From positions 1 through 33,575 of the forward strand of contig JAMPIQ010000024.1 in the NCBI GenBank assembly GCA_024699855.1: a stretch of 33,575 nt of DNA, read 5' to 3'. The notes below the pieces were generated by a model, which saw only the letters and a program-made list of their open reading frames with translations, had not been told where the DNA came from and did no database searches. The stretch comes from Aphelenchoides besseyi (Eukaryota; Nematoda; Chromadorea; Rhabditida; Aphelenchoididae). The translations under genes were made by a program, and so were the position numbers. Below, piece after piece: positions 1 to 9,818 of this stretch; positions within the stretch are counted from its first letter, which is position 1, and each line of letters begins with the position of its first letter.

Positions 1-1248
1 ACATTTATTTTTGGCTCTTGTTGCAAGTACATCATTCGCTAGCGTTCGGAATCCGTTCTTCGGGAATACGGACATGATAGTTATAACATCCTCTTCCTAT
101 ATTGTATATTGCATATACATTAGACTGGTTTAATTCTGCGCTACTTTTAATATATCTTTTGCCCGTGATGTTTGCATTCCTAACGTCTCTCTTATTTTTC
201 ACTGATAGGGGGAATGGGGAACTCTATTATCGTATTCACGTTTTTATACATAATTTATTTTCTCCCTTTACATTGCCTTGCTTTCGAGATGGGCTGCCTA
301 GATTTGTTTGTTTGGGTATTTTGGCAGGATTGCTGCAACTACTTTTTGTTTGTTTGTTGATTTGTATGTTCCTATACTCTTACAAATGTGGCCTGGCCCT
401 TGTCTTGATATATCAGGCCGTCGCTGATGCCTGCAGCAAAACGTGACTATCATGCACCTCTTCTACGATTCGAGAAAGCGGGTGGGACTTGGACGCACGA
501 CATGAAGCTGGTCCGGTGCTTCGCATTGGCTGCCGCCGCTGCGGCGTATTTGGCAGGAGAGGGCGTCGCAGCTTTTTTTATATTGCGTGATTTGCAGCTA
601 TATACCTAGTTTCGTTACTTTACCTGCCCACATTAAACAGATCGGGAATGGGTACAGTCGTCTTAATTAGGGCTGATGTCGTACATTTGTCGTCGTTGTC
701 GAGCCGAAAAATAACTTTGACATTTGGTGTATGCCATCCTTGGGCATTATGGTTGTCTTCACTGATTGTTCTCTTTGGCCTCATTCGATTCGATGATGGC
801 GCGATCTCAAAATGGTTTCTGAGGACGAGAATGCTAGCTCGAATATTTCGATGCGGCTAGCAATCTCTCGGCTATGGCATCCAAAGTGGTCTCTAACAAC
901 TCCTTTTGGTATAGGCTTATTTCTTAGGATTGCCGAGATGAATATGTTCAGTCACTTCGGAACCGCCTCACAACGGTTTTGTTTCTACTGCCTTCACCGG
1001 CGGTGTTTTAGTTTAGCTTTTTGTTGTCACGTCAGTTGCTATATCTTTTTTCGGTTTAGAAAATTAGATTTTTTCTTTTACGTCGCAGTTACGCTGACGT
1101 GGCGGCTATCTTTTTGAGGAATTGGATGTCAATGCTGCCTTTATGTGGTTGGGCTGGTTTGTTAATAGGTTACACTTGTTTGGATCTCGATTAATCGCTT
1201 GGTTCGGGGACGGGCAATTTTGCGATACCTGTCGAAAGAATTTCGTAA
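1..1248 (+). pseudogene. Mirror copy of O-antigen ligase-like gene (fold-back duplicate)
   Basis: This is the opposite-strand copy of the gene at 6273-7629, entered part way through its N-terminal coding region and ending at the TAA at 1246-1248. Recognisable stretches lie in several frames: the loop RFEKAGGTWTH near 470-505, the alanine-rich helix near 525-550 and the HNGFV-equivalent near 970. The frames are broken at different places from the right arm, so the breaks reflect base-calling errors. It should not be counted as a separate gene. Confidence 0.75.
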
Positions 1249-1453
1249 TCAGCAGTCCTTGTGCTCTGACGGCACTAGTTTACCTTCGACGAAGGCCTGA
1301 GACTAAACAGCGTGGAAACCCATTGTCCCGTTTTCTACCAATCCAGAATAGTGGTTTTTTTAGTGATCTCCTAAAGGTTTCAAGATTTCACAGTCACGGT
1401 TTCTCCGAGTTTTTCAATTACTTGACGCCAGTTGTTTTGTAATTTAGCCCTGT

Positions 1454-1477
1454 TCGGCTCTGTGCGGGCCGATTTTT
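1454..1477 (+). terminator. Mirror copy of the terminator after the ligase-like gene
   Basis: The 7-bp stem TCGGCTC/GGGCCGA (one G-T pair) with loop TGTGC is followed by five T. It is the fold-back copy of the terminator at 6044-6067. Confidence 0.65.
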
Positions 1478-1539
1478 GATTTCCTCCATTCATCTCCGGT
1501 CTGTTTGCCTGTGCTATACTCTTCCTGTTCTGCGATGAA

Positions 1540-2070
1540 CCGGGCGACGTTCCGGTTTTACGTTGGATTCAAGCGCCGGTTGTGGGAGGGGGACGGTCAC
1601 TCTTCGTCCATTCGGGGTTTGACGGTGAGTGTCCTTCGATAACGGCGGAGGAGTGATGGATTGGTTAGCGGCTCTATTCTTGAAAATATAACGTTCTTCG
1701 ATCAGAAAAAACCGGATGTCGCAGTCGCTATGGAATGCGCGGAGCTCGCATGTATTCACGATGACATTTCGTCATTTTCAATGAGTTATGAAACGCTGAT
1801 TGGGTGAAGTGGGCAGTACCCTTAGTCAGGGGGCAACAACAAAAGAGTTCTCATTGCACGAGCATTGTACCAACGTAACGGAGATTCTTATTTTGGATGA
1901 AGGGACAGCCCATCTTGACGAGCGTGTTGAGGGACGCAGCTTCTAGAAAATGTAAGAGATTTGGGGCTTACTGTTGTTATGGGCAGCTCACCAAAGAAGA
2001 ATTGGGGAGGTTCTGCAATAAAATTTTGAGATTTGAATGCGATTGTATTATAGAATCAGAAACGGACAGC
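1540..2070 (+). pseudogene. Mirror copy of ABC exporter ATPase remnant
   Basis: This is the fold-back copy of the remnant at 5480-5960. It shows the same order of motifs: the GSILENI region near 1668-1690, the signature/GQQQR region near 1825-1850, the Walker B segment ILILDEG(T) near 1885-1905 and the end of the domain near 2040. Its indels differ from those of the other arm, but both lack Walker A, so that loss is a property of the DNA and not of the reads. Confidence 0.6.
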
Positions 2071-2781
2071 ATTAGTTTCGTTATATTGCTTTTTTCTTTA
2101 TTTATATTTGTTTTTTTATTTTTTCCTATTTGGGGTGCGTTGTTATGTCCGCGTTGTTTTTGGATTTAAAGAAGTTGCATCTGGTATTTATGTTGATGCT
2201 GAATTGGACGATGATAGGGAAAAATAAGTAAAATTTCAAGCAATGTTGATATCGCGCTATCTTTGGTGAGGAAAGTATACGGAGCGGTCAGAGCTTCCAT
2301 GCCGACGGTGTTTTTGTGTAGCTCGGCGGAAGTTTGCTTCACCACGCTTTGGTAATCAGGAGACGAAAAGCCTCATCTTATGGGCACTGGGCAGTTGGTT
2401 GTTTTTAGTGATGGAAACAATCCCGTTATTTTGGCCCATGAGCTTTCCATGTCGCGACTGGCTTTAGGATCGGATTTTATGGGCTGGGCCTCTATTCCTG
2501 CTTGGTTTGATGAGGGGCTTGCGGTGGCAGTATCTCGAGATAGCCGATATTTGGAAATCGGACCATCCGGCACTCTTTCTTGTAATAAATTGTCTGGCGG
2601 AGTCTTGATAGCCGATATCGATGAGTGGTGGCAAAAAGCCAGTGCGGGAGACGTTGATATATATAGTTGCTGCTGCATGTCGGGTTGTAAATTGGATAAA
2701 TGGTAAAATGATCTCGGCGCTGTGGAGGAGCTTCTCGATGAGTTGCGCGAGGGTGGGGATTTTGAAAAGCTTTTTAAATGA
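2057..2781 (+). pseudogene. Mirror copy of HExxH membrane peptidase gene
   Basis: This is the fold-back copy of the gene at 4724-5480. This arm gives the cleaner catalytic half: AHELS near 2438, then IPAWFDEGLAVAVSRDSRYL at about 2492-2551, in one open frame. It ends at TGA 2779-2781 after a Glu/Leu-rich tail. The N-terminal half is out of frame here and in frame in the other arm. The two arms together support one intact gene of about 240-250 codons. Confidence 0.65.
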
Positions 2782-3110
2782 TCTCTAGAATATTTTTCGA
2801 TTAAAATCGGGCATTTTCAACGCTGTTTTTTGTTTTGGCACGTGGCTAACTCTTTTTTCAATTCCCCGTTTATGCACGTCCATCGTGATCGTATTATATT
2901 GATTATGTTCCATCAAAAACCAGGAGACATTCTGTTTTGCTTGGAGCCCAGCTCCGGTCGTGAGAGAGGGCGTCGCTCTCATATGTGGGGTCTGACAAGG
3001 AAATTCCGTCAAGGATTGAGGAGAATGGATTTGGTTTGTGGTGGGCCTTTCTCTTTCTCTGGAGTTCGTTGGCTGAAGGACTGGCTTTGCCAGGCATAAA
3101 CCGCTGATGC

Positions 3111-3161
3111 GGGGCACTGATAAGTGTCTTTATTCCCCCAGGTGGCAATTTTCAGTGCCCC
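3111..3161. repeat. GGGGCACTGA inverted repeat (mirror copy at 4313-4363)
   Basis: GGGGCACTGA (3111-3120) and TCAGTGCCCC (3152-3161) form a perfect 10-bp inverted repeat about 31 bp apart. An extra half-site (CAGTGCCC) lies just beyond, near 3166. In the right arm the same elements are at 4313-4322 and 4354-4363, with a further GGGCACTG at 4301-4308. The intervening AAATTGCCACCTGGGG is reminiscent of the ends of some IS21-family elements, but I see no istA or istB, so this is only a resemblance. It could be a solo insertion-sequence end or a protein-binding site. Confidence 0.5.
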
Positions 3162-3202
3162 GTTGCAGTGCCCATCGAGCTGAAAGGCGGATGGGAAAAG
3201 AG

Positions 3203-3399
3203 ATGAAGTTCACAACACGGTCGCAACTACGTCGCGCGATAGGAAAGGTATGTTCAAATGGGTCTCTTTGAAATGTACGTTTCTTGCAGCTCGTGCAGAT
3301 ACAGCCCTGATGAGGCGAAGGGTAGCGAAGATTATGAATCGTCGACGCAAGAAGCAATATTTACACAACCGGAAGAAGAATCCAGATTTGGAGACCTAG
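3203..3399 (+). CDS. Possible small basic protein next to the telomere (mirror near 4060-4260, minus)
   Basis: I do not recognise this protein. Both arms agree on an ATG (3203 here) followed by a basic stretch (KFTTRSQLRRAIGKV), and on a later basic segment ALMRRRVAKIMNRRRKKQ. One frame change lies between them, placed differently in the two arms. In this arm the second part is open from ATG 3250 to TAG 3399. A purine-rich AAAGGCGG lies upstream. If real, it is a 50-65 residue, very basic, telomere-proximal protein, possibly nucleic-acid binding by charge alone. Low confidence, because this AT-rich stretch could also be non-coding. Confidence 0.25.
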
Positions 3400-3655
3400 A
3401 TGAAGAGAAGAGTACACCTTCGACCTAGGAGGATTCCGCAAACATATATTTACCTAGATATCATATGTGCGAAACATATAAAATATATGCTGTGTTGAAT
3501 TGTATAAGAATATTTGAGGTCGGATGAAAAATTCGCGGCCAGAATCGATTGTGTTTGCGGCCTGCAATTTGCGGATTTGCGGGGACGAAAACGCGTAAAT
3601 ATATGATTTTTATGCCTGAAAAAATGGCCGATATGGCTGGAGAATGATTATGCGT

Positions 3656-3812
3656 GGAAACTATATGAGTGAGATAGAATTGATTGGAGTGGAGATCAGA
3701 TTCGAGTGGCTATCGATTACAATAACAATACTCAAGATATTGTTATTGTAATCGATAGCCACTCGAATCTGATCTCCACTCCAATCAATTCTATCTCACT
3801 CATATAGTTTCC
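3656..3812. other. Candidate hairpin telomere tip (TelA-type resolution site)
   Basis: Two 75-bp arms match perfectly around seven unpaired bases (ctcaaga, 3731-3737). The innermost part reads TACAATAACAATA on the left and TATTGTTATTGTA on the right. From memory, the Agrobacterium tumefaciens C58 protelomerase TelA acts on a palindrome with arms of this kind (ACAATAT, a short centre near CATG, ATATTGT). The tip here differs only in its central bases, which are also where a read turning round a hairpin is least accurate. TelA-type enzymes cut and rejoin such a palindrome into closed hairpin ends. The protelomerase gene is not in this window. Confidence 0.82.
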
Positions 3813-3864
3813 AACGCATAATCATTCTCCAGCCATATCGGCATTTTTCAGGCATAAAAAATCA

Positions 3865-4028
3865 TATATTTACGCGTTTTCGTCCCGCAATCCGCAAATT
3901 GCAGGGCCGCAAACAAGATTCTGGCCGCGAATTTCCATCCGAACCTCAAGTATTCTTATACAGAATTCAACACAGCATATATTTTTTATGTTTCGCACAT
4001 ATATATCTATGTAAATATATGTTTGCGG
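3865..4028. repeat. Nested inverted repeats beside the telomere
   Basis: CATATATTTAC (about 3865-3875) is mirrored by GTAAATATATG (about 4011-4021). Inside and beside it, CCGCAAAC (near 3908) is mirrored by GTTTGCGG (near 4021-4028), with further CCGCAAA copies around 3894. The same arrangement appears in the other arm at roughly 3435-3605. The repeats lie 130-290 bp from the tip and could bind a telomere-associated or replication protein; this is inference. The rest of 3813-4300 shows no gene I can support, apart from the small basic frame listed separately. Confidence 0.5.
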
Positions 4029-4723
4029 AATCCTCTAGGTCGAAGGTGTACTCTTCTCTCATCTAGTCTCCAAATCTGGATTCTTCTTCCGGTTGTTGTA
4101 AATATTTGCTTCTTGCGTCGACGATTCATAATCTTCGCTACCCTTCGCCTCATCAGGGCTGTATCTGCACGAGCTGCAAGAAACGTACATTTACAAAGAG
4201 ACCATTTGAAACATACCTTTCCCTATCGCGCGGGACGTAGTTGCGACCGTGTTGTGGACACTTCATCTCTTTTTTTTTCCCATCCGCCTTTCAGCTCGAT
4301 GGGCACTGCAACGGGGCACTGAAAATTGCCACCTGGGGGAATAAAGACACTTATCAGTGCCCCGCATCAGCGGTTTATTGCTGGCAAAGCCAGTCCTTCA
4401 GCCAACGAAACTCCAGAGAGAAAGAGAAAGGCCCACCACAAACCAAATCCATTCTCCTCAATCCCTTGAACGGAATTTCCTTGTCAGACCCCACATATGA
4501 GAGCGACGCCCTCTCTTCACGACCGGAGCTGGCTCCAAGCAAAAAACGAATGTCTTCCTGGTTTTTTGATGGAAAACATAATCAATATAATACGATCACG
4601 ATGGGACGTGCATATCATAAACGGGGAACTGAAAAAAAAAGAGGGTTTAAGGGGCCACGTGCCAAAAACAAAAAAACAGCGTTGAAAATGCCCGATTTTA
4701 ATCGAAAAATATATTCTAGAGAT

Positions 4724-5480
4724 TCATTTAAAAAGCTTTTTCAAAAACCCCACCCCTCGCGCAACTCATCGAGAAAGCTCCTCCACAGCGCCGATACTCA
4801 TTTTTACCATTTATCCTCATTTACAAACCGACATGCAGCAGCCCTATATATATCAACGTCTCCCGCACTGGCTTTTTGCCCACCACTCATCGATATCGGC
4901 TATCAAGACTCCGCCCAGACAAATTATTACACAAGAGAGTGCCGGATGGTCCGATCTTCCCAAATATCGGCGTTTATCTCGAGATACTGCCACCGCAAGC
5001 CCCTCATCAAACCAAGCAGGGAATCAGAAATAGAGGGCCCAGCCATTAAAATCCGATCCTCTAAAAGCCAGTCTCTGGACACATGCGAAAGCTCATGGGC
5101 CAAAATAACGGGATTGTTTTCTTCCTCACTAAAAACAACAACCACTGCCAGTTGCCCCTAAGATGAGGCTTTCTCTCCCCTGATTACCAAAGCGTGTGAA
5201 GCACTTCGCCGAGCTACACAAAAACACCGTCGGCATTGGAGCTCTGACCGCTCCGTATACTTTCCTCACCAAAGATAGCGCGATATCAACATTGCTTGAA
5301 ATTTTACTTATTTCCCTATCATCGTCCAATTCAGCATTCAACATAAATACCAGGATGCAACTTCTTTAAATCCAAACAACGCGGACATAACAACGCCACC
5401 CCAAATAGGAAAAAATAAAAAAACAAATATAAATAAAGAAAAAAGCAATATTAACGAAACTAATGCTGTCTTTCTGATCT
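4724..5480 (-). CDS. Small membrane-anchored HExxH metallopeptidase-like protein
   Basis: A short basic start and a long hydrophobic segment (SLILLFSLFIFVFLFF-like, about 5410-5475) suggest a signal anchor. A domain of about 200 residues follows. Its centre carries AHELSH, an HExxH zinc motif, and about 25 residues later IPAWFDEGLAV, whose Glu would be the third ligand of a gluzincin-type site. The tail is acidic, ends KLFK, and stops at TGA 4724-4726. The frame is broken by indels in this arm; the mirror copy at 2057-2781 is open across the catalytic half. The exact start is unresolved because the expected ATG near 5480 is miscalled or non-standard. It overlaps or abuts the end of the ABC remnant, so the two were probably once one transcript. 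The peptidase assignment rests on motifs only; the substrate is unknown. Confidence 0.6.
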
Positions 5481-5960
5481 ATAATACCATCGCATTCAAA
5501 TCTCCAAATTTTATTGCAGAACCTCCCCAATTCTTCTTTGTGAGCTGCCATAACACAACAGTAAGCCCCAAATCTCTTACATTTTCTAGAAGCTGCGTCT
5601 CAACACGCTCGTCAAGATGGGCTGTCCCTTCATCCAAAATAAGAATCTCCGTACGTTGGTACAATGCTCGTGCAATGAGAACTCTTTGTTGTTTGCCCCT
5701 GACTAAGGGTACTGCCCACTTCACCAATCAGCGTTTTCATAACTCATTGAAAATGACGAAATGTCATCGTGAATACATGCGAGCTCCGCGCATTCCATAG
5801 CGACTGCGACATCCGGTTTCTGATCGAAGAACGTTATATTTTCAAGAATAGAGCCGCTAACCAATCCATCACTCCTCCGCCGTTATCGAAGGACACTCAC
5901 CGTCAAACCCCGAATGCGAGAGTGACCGTCTCCCCTCCCACAACCGGCGCTGATCCAACG
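5480..5960 (-). pseudogene. Remnant of a peptide/bacteriocin-type ABC exporter ATPase
   Basis: The C-terminal part of an ABC ATPase is visible on the minus strand: GSILENITFFD, as in C39-peptidase exporters, near 5835; a signature region ending GQQQRVLIARALYQR near 5665-5700; Walker B ILILDEGTAHLDE near 5620-5655; then VVLW and AHKEELGRF around the H-loop. Upstream, the residues before ETVTL and the GSILENI motif are only about 25 codons apart. That leaves no room for Walker A and the Q-loop, and both arms agree. With the transmembrane and peptidase domains also missing and a terminator close upstream, this is a decayed fragment that cannot hydrolyse ATP. The family call (CvaB/RaxB-like exporter) comes from motif style and is an inference. 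Confidence 0.6.
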
Positions 5961-6043
5961 TAAAACCGGAACGTCTCCCGGTTCATCGCAGAACAGGAAG
6001 AGTATAGCACAGGCAAACAGACCGGAGATTGAATGAGGAAATC

Positions 6044-6067
6044 AAAAATCGGCCCGCACAGAGCCGA
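6044..6067 (-). terminator. Rho-independent terminator after the ligase-like gene
   Basis: Read on the minus strand, TCGGCTC and GGGCCGA form a 7-bp stem with a TGTGC loop, followed by TTTTT. It lies about 200 bases downstream of the ligase-like stop codon and separates that gene from the ABC remnant. The 200 bases between hold no gene I can support. Confidence 0.7.
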
Positions 6068-6272
6068 ACAGGGCTAAATTACAAAACCAAACTGGCGTCA
6101 AGTAATTGAAAAACGGGGAGAAGAAACCGTGACTGTGAAATCTTGAACCTTTAGGAGATCACTAAAACCCACTATTCTGGATTGGTAGAAAACGGGACAT
6201 GGTTTCCACGCTGTTAGTTCTCAGGCCTTCGTCGAAGGTAAACTAGTGCCTTCAGAGCACAAGGACTGCTGA

Positions 6273-7629
6273 TTACGAAATTCTTTCGACAGGTATCGCA
6301 AAAATTGCCCGTCCCCGAACCAAGCGATAATCGAGATCCAAACAAGTGTAACCTATTAACAAACCAGCCCAACACATAAAGGCAGCATTGACATCCAATT
6401 CCTCAAAAAGATAGCCGCACGTCAGCGTAACTGCGACGTAAAGAAAAAATCTAATTTTTCTAAAACGAAAAAAGATATATGCAACTGACGTGACAACAAA
6501 AAAGCTAACTAAAACACCGGCCGTGAAGGCAGTAGAAACAAAACCGTTGTGAGGCGTTCCGAAGTGACTGAACATATTCATCTCGGCAATCCTAGAAATA
6601 AGCCCTATACCAAAAGGATTGTTTAGAGCCACTTGGATGCCATAGCCGAGAGATCTCTAGCCGCTCGAAAATATTCGAGCTAGCATTCTCGTCCTCAAGA
6701 AACCTTTTTGAGATCGCGCCATCGATCGAATCGAATGAGCCAAAGGAGAACATCAGTAAGACAACCATAATCCCAAGGATGGCATACACCAATGTCAAAG
6801 TTATTTTTCGGCTCGACAACGACGACATGTACGACATCAGCCCTATTAAGACGACTGTACCCATTCCCGATCTGTTTAATGTAGCAGTAAACGAAACTAG
6901 GTATATAGCTGCAAATGACGCAAATATAAAAAAGCTGCGACGCCTCTCTGCCAAATACGCCGCAGCGGCGGCAGCCAATGCGAACACCGGACCAGCTTCA
7001 TTTCCGTGCGTCCAAAGTCCACCCGCTTTCTCGAAGCGTAGAAGAGGTGCATTATAGTCACCGTTTTGCTGCAGCATCAGCGACGGCCTGATAGTCAAAG
7101 ACAAGGGCCAGGCCAACATTTGTAAGAGTATATGGAACATACAAATCAACAAACAAAACAAAAAGTAGTTGCAGCAAATCCTGCCAAAATACCCCAACAA
7201 AACAAATCTAGGCAGCCATCTCGAAGCAAGGCAAAATGTAAAAGGGAGAAAATAAATTATGTATAAAAACGTGAATACGGATGAATAGAGTTCCCCATTC
7301 CCCCTATCAGTGAAAAATAATAGAGACGTTAGGAATGCAAACATCACGGGCAAAAGATATATTAAAATAAGCGCAGAATTAAACAGTCTAATGTATACAA
7401 TATACAATATAGGAAGAGTTGTTATAACTATCATGTCCGTAATCCGAAGAAACGGAATTCCGAACGCTATCGGAATGATGTTACATTGCAACAAGAAGCC
7501 AAAAATAAATGTAAATAAACGGATCACCCCACGAGACACAATTATGCGCCCAGGGTACATCGGTAGCGCCACAATGAAGCTGGGCAATTCATCGTATTGC
7601 CGCGGTCTGCTAAGTCTTCGTCGCTGCAC
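6273..7629 (-). CDS. O-antigen ligase/polymerase-like polytopic membrane protein
   Basis: About 450 residues with some ten hydrophobic segments, for example FIFGFLLQCNIIPIAFGIPF near the N-terminus and ILGIMVVLLMFSFG in the second half. The large periplasmic loop typical of Wzy/WaaL-like proteins includes LRFEKAGGLWTHGNEAGPVF, and a conserved-looking HNGFVSTAF sits near the C-terminus. Family members join or polymerise lipid-linked oligosaccharides at the periplasmic face of the inner membrane; which reaction applies here cannot be told. One frameshift near 6590-6630 splits it; the mirror copy has its breaks elsewhere, so the gene is probably intact. The start is taken at ATG 7629, but one further in (near 7557) is possible. 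It follows the small gene at 7667-7930 by 37 bases, so they may share a transcript. Confidence 0.7.
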
Positions 7630-7666
7630 TTTGAAAAGCCTTATGTATAAATATTATTCGCAAGAC

Positions 7667-7930
7667 TCACCAAGCCAAATCGGAAAACATTTCCTGTTTT
7701 TCAGCTTCACTCAAGGCACGATATTCGTAGTTGTTGGCTTCGCCTCGCCGCATAACCACATGCGACAGTTTCTCACCATCAATCGAAATTACCGGAAAGA
7801 AAACGTGCCCACGCACCCATTCGTCGGGTTGGCGCTCGCGCTTGTTACGTTTAAATAATGCAGCTATCTCTAGGAACTTGCCATAGAGTAGTGACGACAT
7901 AACCACTGAACTCATTTTGATCCCAATCAT
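7667..7930 (-). CDS. Small conserved-looking hypothetical protein (87 aa)
   Basis: An uninterrupted 87-codon frame with plausible protein composition: a helical N-terminus with several Met, a basic turn KRNKRERQPDEW, then a beta-rich part (GHVFFPVISIDGEKLSHVVMRR) and an acidic helix ALSEAEKQE. I recall similar short rhizobial proteins with PDEWVRG and a YEYRA motif, but know no function. There is no signal peptide. Start is ATG 7930; an internal Met at 7915 is an alternative, and no strong ribosome site is seen for either. It is divergent from the acyltransferase at 7986 with 55 AT-rich bases between, and lies directly upstream of the ligase-like gene. Confidence 0.6.
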   Translation of the reverse strand: MIGIKMSSVVMSSLLYGKFLEIAALFKRNKRERQPDEWVRGHVFFPVISIDGEKLSHVVMRRGEANNYEYRALSEAEKQEMFSDLAW

Positions 7931-7985
7931 TTTTTTCTTAAAATATCAAAAATATCGAAAAAACTTTTTAGCCTAGGAAGCGACC

Positions 7986-9053
7986 TTGATCAAGAACCTT
8001 CACGCCCTCAGAGCTGTCGCCGCGTTGATGGTAGTTTATGTGCACATCGTCCCCAACTTGCGACGCGCATATGAGGATCTTCCCATATTCGTCTCCGCAA
8101 ATGCCGGTGTCGACATATTTTTCGTGTTGTCCGGCTTTCTTATGGTAACAAAGCACCGAAAAATCGCAAACAACAATATTAGAATTCTATTTCAACCGTA
8201 TGGCAAGGATAGTACCATTGTATTGGCTACTTAATTTGCTTATCTGCACCACATATTTTCTAGGACTGAAGCCAATCGGCGTGATCAGTCTTCAGCTTGA
8301 CAGTGTTCTTAAGTCCTTTCTATTTCTTCCAGTCCACAGAAATGGAGTGGACTATCCTATTCTATACGTCGGATGGACATTGATTTACGAAATATTTTTT
8401 CTATTTATTATTTGGATTTTTTGTACAAATGAAATATCGAATTTATGCCTCGATTTTCGTTACATTGATTGTGACAATTTTGGGTGGACTACCCTTGGTG
8501 TTAAACGTTGGAGATTCGGTATTCGCACGATTTTACACAAACCCGATCATGCTGGACTTCGCTTTAGGTGTTTGGCTTGCTCACTTATCATTGGCATACG
8601 ATTTCAGACGACTCCCTGCTTACAGCTTGATTAGCAGTGCGTTAGCAGGAGGATTGCTCGTAGCTATACCCGATATTATTTCCCTTCCCTCGTTTGAGGG
8701 TTTTATCAGGCCTGCCACTTGGGGGCTTGGAGGGAGTTTAATAATTTTCACGCTGATAGGCTTGGAAAAACGAGGACTATATCTGAACTACTCGCCCGTG
8801 ATTACGATTGGCTCCGCCAGTTATGCAATATATCTAATCCCCCCATTTGTATTACAAATTGTCGAAAAAGTTACATCCCCCCGTCGTGGAATATCCTCTA
8901 ATATATGCCGTTCTGACTGTACTTAGCGGACTTGGACTAACAATACTTATTAGCGCGGTAGTATGGCGACGTCGTTTCGAAATCCCTGCGAATAAAGCAT
9001 TACGAAACTGGTACACTGCACGAACGCTCAGAATACAGTCAAATGCGGTTTAG
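7986..9053 (+). CDS. Acyltransferase-3 family membrane protein, copy 1 (frameshifted)
   Basis: Family members transfer acetyl or other acyl groups to surface polysaccharide across the inner membrane. The N-terminus reads IKNLHALRAVAALMVVYVH, with the invariant His of the family. GVDIFFVLSGFLMV, RIVPLYW, VGWTLIYEIFF and a C-terminal SYAIYL segment follow, with about ten membrane helices over 355 codons. Three frame changes interrupt it, near 8165-8190, 8425 and 8870, all consistent with single-base errors, since the homology resumes at once in another frame. The gene ends at 9053 and overlaps the 3' end of the convergent SGNH hydrolase by 15 bases. It is a paralogue of the gene at 9819-10890, sharing for example LKPIGVISLQL with RPIGVLDLQL. 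Substrate unknown. Confidence 0.75.
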
Positions 9054-9779
9054 TCGCGGGCGTGATCGGGTGCGCGAAACGCAAATTTTCTTAGAAACAG
9101 CACGCGCAAGCGATTGATTAGCCGCCGCACTTAGGTGCAAACCGTCTACCCATTTGTGAGGAACATCTGACATTGCTGCCGATGCCTCAACCAAAGGCAA
9201 ATTCCGTTGACGCGCCATATTCCGAACGACCTCACGATACGGCTCCAAACCAGCGTCTACTGCGTTCTCAGCAATCGGTGGAGGGGTCACGAGAAGAACT
9301 TGACCGCCCCTGAGTGTGCGGCGCTTGATTAGGCGTTCTAAGTTCACTTTGAATTCTTCCGTGGTAAGCGACCTCTCCAGCTTACCGAAGTTGCCGAAGT
9401 CGTTGGTCCCATACATCAAGACCGTTAAACTGGCAGTTTTCAGTGACGCCCATCTTTTGATGCCTTCGCGACTTCTGTCACCTGGAAATCCATGATTCGT
9501 GACTTGCAAATTCACCAGAATTTTGCCTACCTCTTCGGGAAAAGGAATTTTGCTTCTTCGCGGCCATGCACCATTGATTTTTTGTGCACCCGCCATTTCG
9601 GTTTCATCATAGCCATAGGTCAAACTATCTCCTTCAAAAGCAATTTCTGAATTAGGCGTGACGACAATTTGATCAGATAGACACGTTCCGTTCGTAGGGG
9701 CCGGCAAAAAGTAACAGAACGACCATCCAGCCTGAAAATATGAAATTGGAAAGAGAGTGTGGCACCATAAATTTCTCAT
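9039..9779 (-). CDS. SGNH/GDSL-family hydrolase, probably periplasmic
   Basis: The 246-residue frame is intact. Block I reads FEGDSLTYG with the nucleophile Ser. NHGFPGDRS follows with the oxyanion Gly, then YGTND (block III Asn), and near the C-terminus DGLHLSAAAN with the catalytic Asp-His pair. A hydrophobic N-terminal stretch suggests export. SGNH enzymes hydrolyse or transfer acyl esters, often acetyl groups of polysaccharides. Its position between two acyltransferase-3 genes fits a role as acyl acceptor or remover in surface glycan modification, because the two domains are fused in many O-antigen acetylases; this is inference. Only 39 bases separate its start from the divergent acyltransferase at 9819. 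Confidence 0.8.
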   Translation of the reverse strand: MRNLWCHTLFPISYFQAGWSFCYFLPAPTNGTCLSDQIVVTPNSEIAFEGDSLTYGYDETEMAGAQKINGAWPRRSKIPFPEEVGKILVNLQVTNHGFPGDRSREGIKRWASLKTASLTVLMYGTNDFGNFGKLERSLTTEEFKVNLERLIKRRTLRGGQVLLVTPPPIAENAVDAGLEPYREVVRNMARQRNLPLVEASAAMSDVPHKWVDGLHLSAAANQSLARAVSKKICVSRTRSRPRLNRI

Positions 9780-9818
9780 TCGTTATATTTTCTTAACGGT
9801 ATTTCGAGGACACATGTA

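Larger units (their letters stand above)
1..3730. repeat. Left arm of 3.7-kb inverted repeat (telomere read-through)
   Basis: This arm is the reverse complement of 3738-7512; base 1 matches base 7512 and base 3730 matches base 3738. The arms are essentially identical apart from scattered indels, many in homopolymers: for example six A at about 3620 against five in the mirror, and one T missing near 3655. The net length difference is 45 bases. The last 75 bases before the centre match without a difference. I infer that this arm is the opposite strand of the right arm, read after passing round a closed hairpin end, not a second genomic copy. A genuine long palindrome cannot be excluded from sequence alone. 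Confidence 0.9.
3738..7512. repeat. Right arm of inverted repeat: terminal 3.8 kb of the replicon
   Basis: This arm joins seamlessly to the unique sequence beyond 7512, so it is the arm to treat as chromosome. It carries, on the minus strand and pointing at the telomere, an O-antigen ligase-like gene, a terminator, an ABC transporter remnant and a small metallopeptidase. About 1 kb of repeat-rich AT-rich DNA follows. It has its own indel errors, different from those of the left arm, so comparing the two arms shows which frameshifts are sequencing noise. Confidence 0.9.
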